Assembly (NCBI GenBank): GCA_037893225.1
Contig: JAZGUH010000002.1
Location: forward strand, 930,001 to 994,000
DNA from: Hippasteria phrygiana
Taxonomy: Eukaryota > Echinodermata > Asteroidea > Valvatida > Goniasteridae
Direction of reading: 5' to 3'
Length of the DNA stretch: 64,000 bases
Shown piece by piece: positions 63,293-64,000 of the stretch. Both the position numbers and the translations under genes were made by a program. The notes beneath the pieces were generated by a model. That model was not told the origin of the DNA and made no database searches. It saw only the letters and a program-made list of their open reading frames with translations. Each line of letters opens with the position of its first letter. Positions within the stretch are counted from its first letter, which is position 1.

Positions 63293-64000
63293 TACATATT
63301 ACCGTCTATTTATTGCTCCATGCATGTCAAATTCCCTGGGGTATGGACTTGCTTTATTCATTCATAATTGCATGAAATATCAACCAAATGCAGTAATTTT
63401 GACATGTATGGATAGCTTAGATCTGGCGCTACATGTTGCAATTATCGGCGGCTTCTTAGAGTTAAAACTTGTGGAGAAAATTCAAACCTCGCAATGTTTA
63501 TTTTCTTTCCGGCCAACATCTGTGTACATGTTACCGTCTATTTATTGCTCCATGCATGTCAAATTCCCTGGGGTATGGACTTGCTTTACTCATTCATAAT
63601 TGCATGAAATATCAACCAAATACAGTAATTTTGACATGTATGGATAGCTTAGATCTGGCGCTACATGTTGCAATCATTGGCGGCTTCCTAGAGTTAAAAC
63701 TTGTGGAGAAAATTCAAACCTCGCAATGTTTATTTTCTTTCCGGCCAACATCTGTGTGCATATTACCTTCTATTTATTGCTCCATGCCTGTCAAATTCCC
63801 TGGGGTATGGACTTGCTCTACTCATTAATAATTGCATGAAATATCAACCAAATACAGTAATTTTGACATGTATGGATAGCTTAGATCTGGCGCTACATGT
63901 TGCAATTATCGGCGGCTTCTTAGAGTTAAAACTTGTGGAGAAAATTCAAACCTCGCAATGTTTATTTTCTTTCCGGCCAACATCTGTGTACATGTTACCG
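60228..64000 (+). repeat. 9-mer higher-order repeat (2085 bp), second copy cut by window edge
   Basis: The unit 60228-62312 is followed by 62313-64000 in the same order at offset 2085 bp. It is 3 bp short of 2088 because it contains three one-base-short monomers. The composition is close to the 9-mer at 47.2-52.9 kb but the joint monomer differs (no GGGGG; ctacttgttgga with catgaccgtc instead). The array runs off the window at 64000 inside a monomer that begins at 63905. Confidence 0.83.

Larger units (their letters stand above)
1..64000 (+). repeat. Satellite DNA array, 232-bp monomer, head-to-tail
   Basis: Seen directly: the same roughly 232-bp unit recurs from the first to the last base in one orientation, for example at 1, 233, 465 and so on to a partial copy at 63905-64000. 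Length classes are 232 bp (most), 231 bp (60 copies: 43 with a GGG instead of GGGG run and 17 with a lost G four bases further on), 233 bp (34 copies with GGGGG) and one unit shortened by 102 bp. These numbers account exactly for 276 registers ending at 63904. Composition is about 38% G+C with about six CpG per monomer. No transposon, gene, inversion or spacer interrupts the array. Known context: homogeneous arrays of this size are eukaryotic heterochromatic satellites, often centromeric. Centromeric function here is inference only. I do not recognise the family by sequence. Confidence 0.99.

Noticed and set aside
1..64000. CRISPR array
   Set aside because: The repeats are contiguous 232-bp units with no unique spacers, far longer than CRISPR repeats, and there are no cas genes.
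1..64000. rDNA intergenic subrepeats or tandem gene family
   Set aside because: No rRNA, histone or other gene sequence appears in 64 kb, and the monomer has no conserved coding or structural RNA core.
1..64000. CENP-B box in the monomer
   Set aside because: I looked for the core nTTCGnnnnAnnCGGGn on both strands of the reference monomer. The nearest region (tttccggccaac) does not fit.
1..64000. Pure assembly artefact from repeat collapse or expansion
   Set aside because: Not excluded, but unlikely as a whole. Nested units have different lengths, markers are linked, and private substitutions are spread out. That is not what copying one segment in silico would give. Individual perfect duplications (for example 8680-13800) still need spanning reads.

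Overview
The whole 64 kb is one uninterrupted tandem satellite DNA array. The repeat unit is about 232 bp (38% G+C), every copy lies head-to-tail in the same orientation, and no unique sequence, transposable element, gene or RNA gene interrupts it. Bookkeeping of the length variants fits 276 monomer registers (positions 1-63904) plus a 96-bp partial monomer at the right edge: 276 x 232, minus 60 one-base-shorter copies, plus 34 one-base-longer copies, minus one 102-bp deletion. Both window edges fall inside the array, so its true length is unknown.

Megabase-style homogeneous satellite of this kind is typical of eukaryotic constitutive heterochromatin (centromeric, pericentromeric or subtelomeric). 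It is not what bacterial or viral genomes look like. I do not recognise the monomer family, I see no canonical 17-bp CENP-B box, and nothing here identifies the species.

The information lies in about 20 recurrent polymorphic positions within the monomer. They combine into a limited set of monomer types whose order repeats at several scales. Clear higher-order repeats (HORs) or tandem duplications are: 6-mer (1391 bp) at 1.05-3.83 kb; 11-mer (2551 bp) at 8.68-13.80 kb; 8-mer (1856 bp) at 21.99-25.73 kb; 16-mer (3708 bp, containing a nested 5-mer of 1158 bp) at 40.98-48.46 kb, with a partial 15-monomer-offset copy just upstream; 9-mer (2087 bp) at 47.16-52.93 kb; 5-mer (1159 bp) and 6-mer (1391 bp) at 52.7-58.2 kb; 13-mer (3011 bp), 4-mer (926 bp) and 9-mer (2085 bp) at 58.25-64.0 kb. 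Larger displaced duplications have offsets of 4641, 5103, 6160, 6727, 8353 and about 32.4-32.8 kb.

By variant content the array falls into domains. The left edge (to about 4 kb) and the right part (from about 35.4 kb) share a divergent monomer type that is absent from 3.4 to 35.4 kb. The middle (about 9-33.5 kb) carries variants found nowhere else in the window. The right part carries its own. One out-of-register junction near 18284 deletes 102 bp and is also a duplication breakpoint.

The many open frames of 60-267 codons on the + strand come from reading the satellite. Because 232 mod 3 = 1, each monomer shifts the frame, and the same peptide strings recur in overlapping frames. I found no support for a protein-coding gene. 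Duplication boundaries below were placed by eye from diagnostic variants and are good to about 10-50 bp unless stated.
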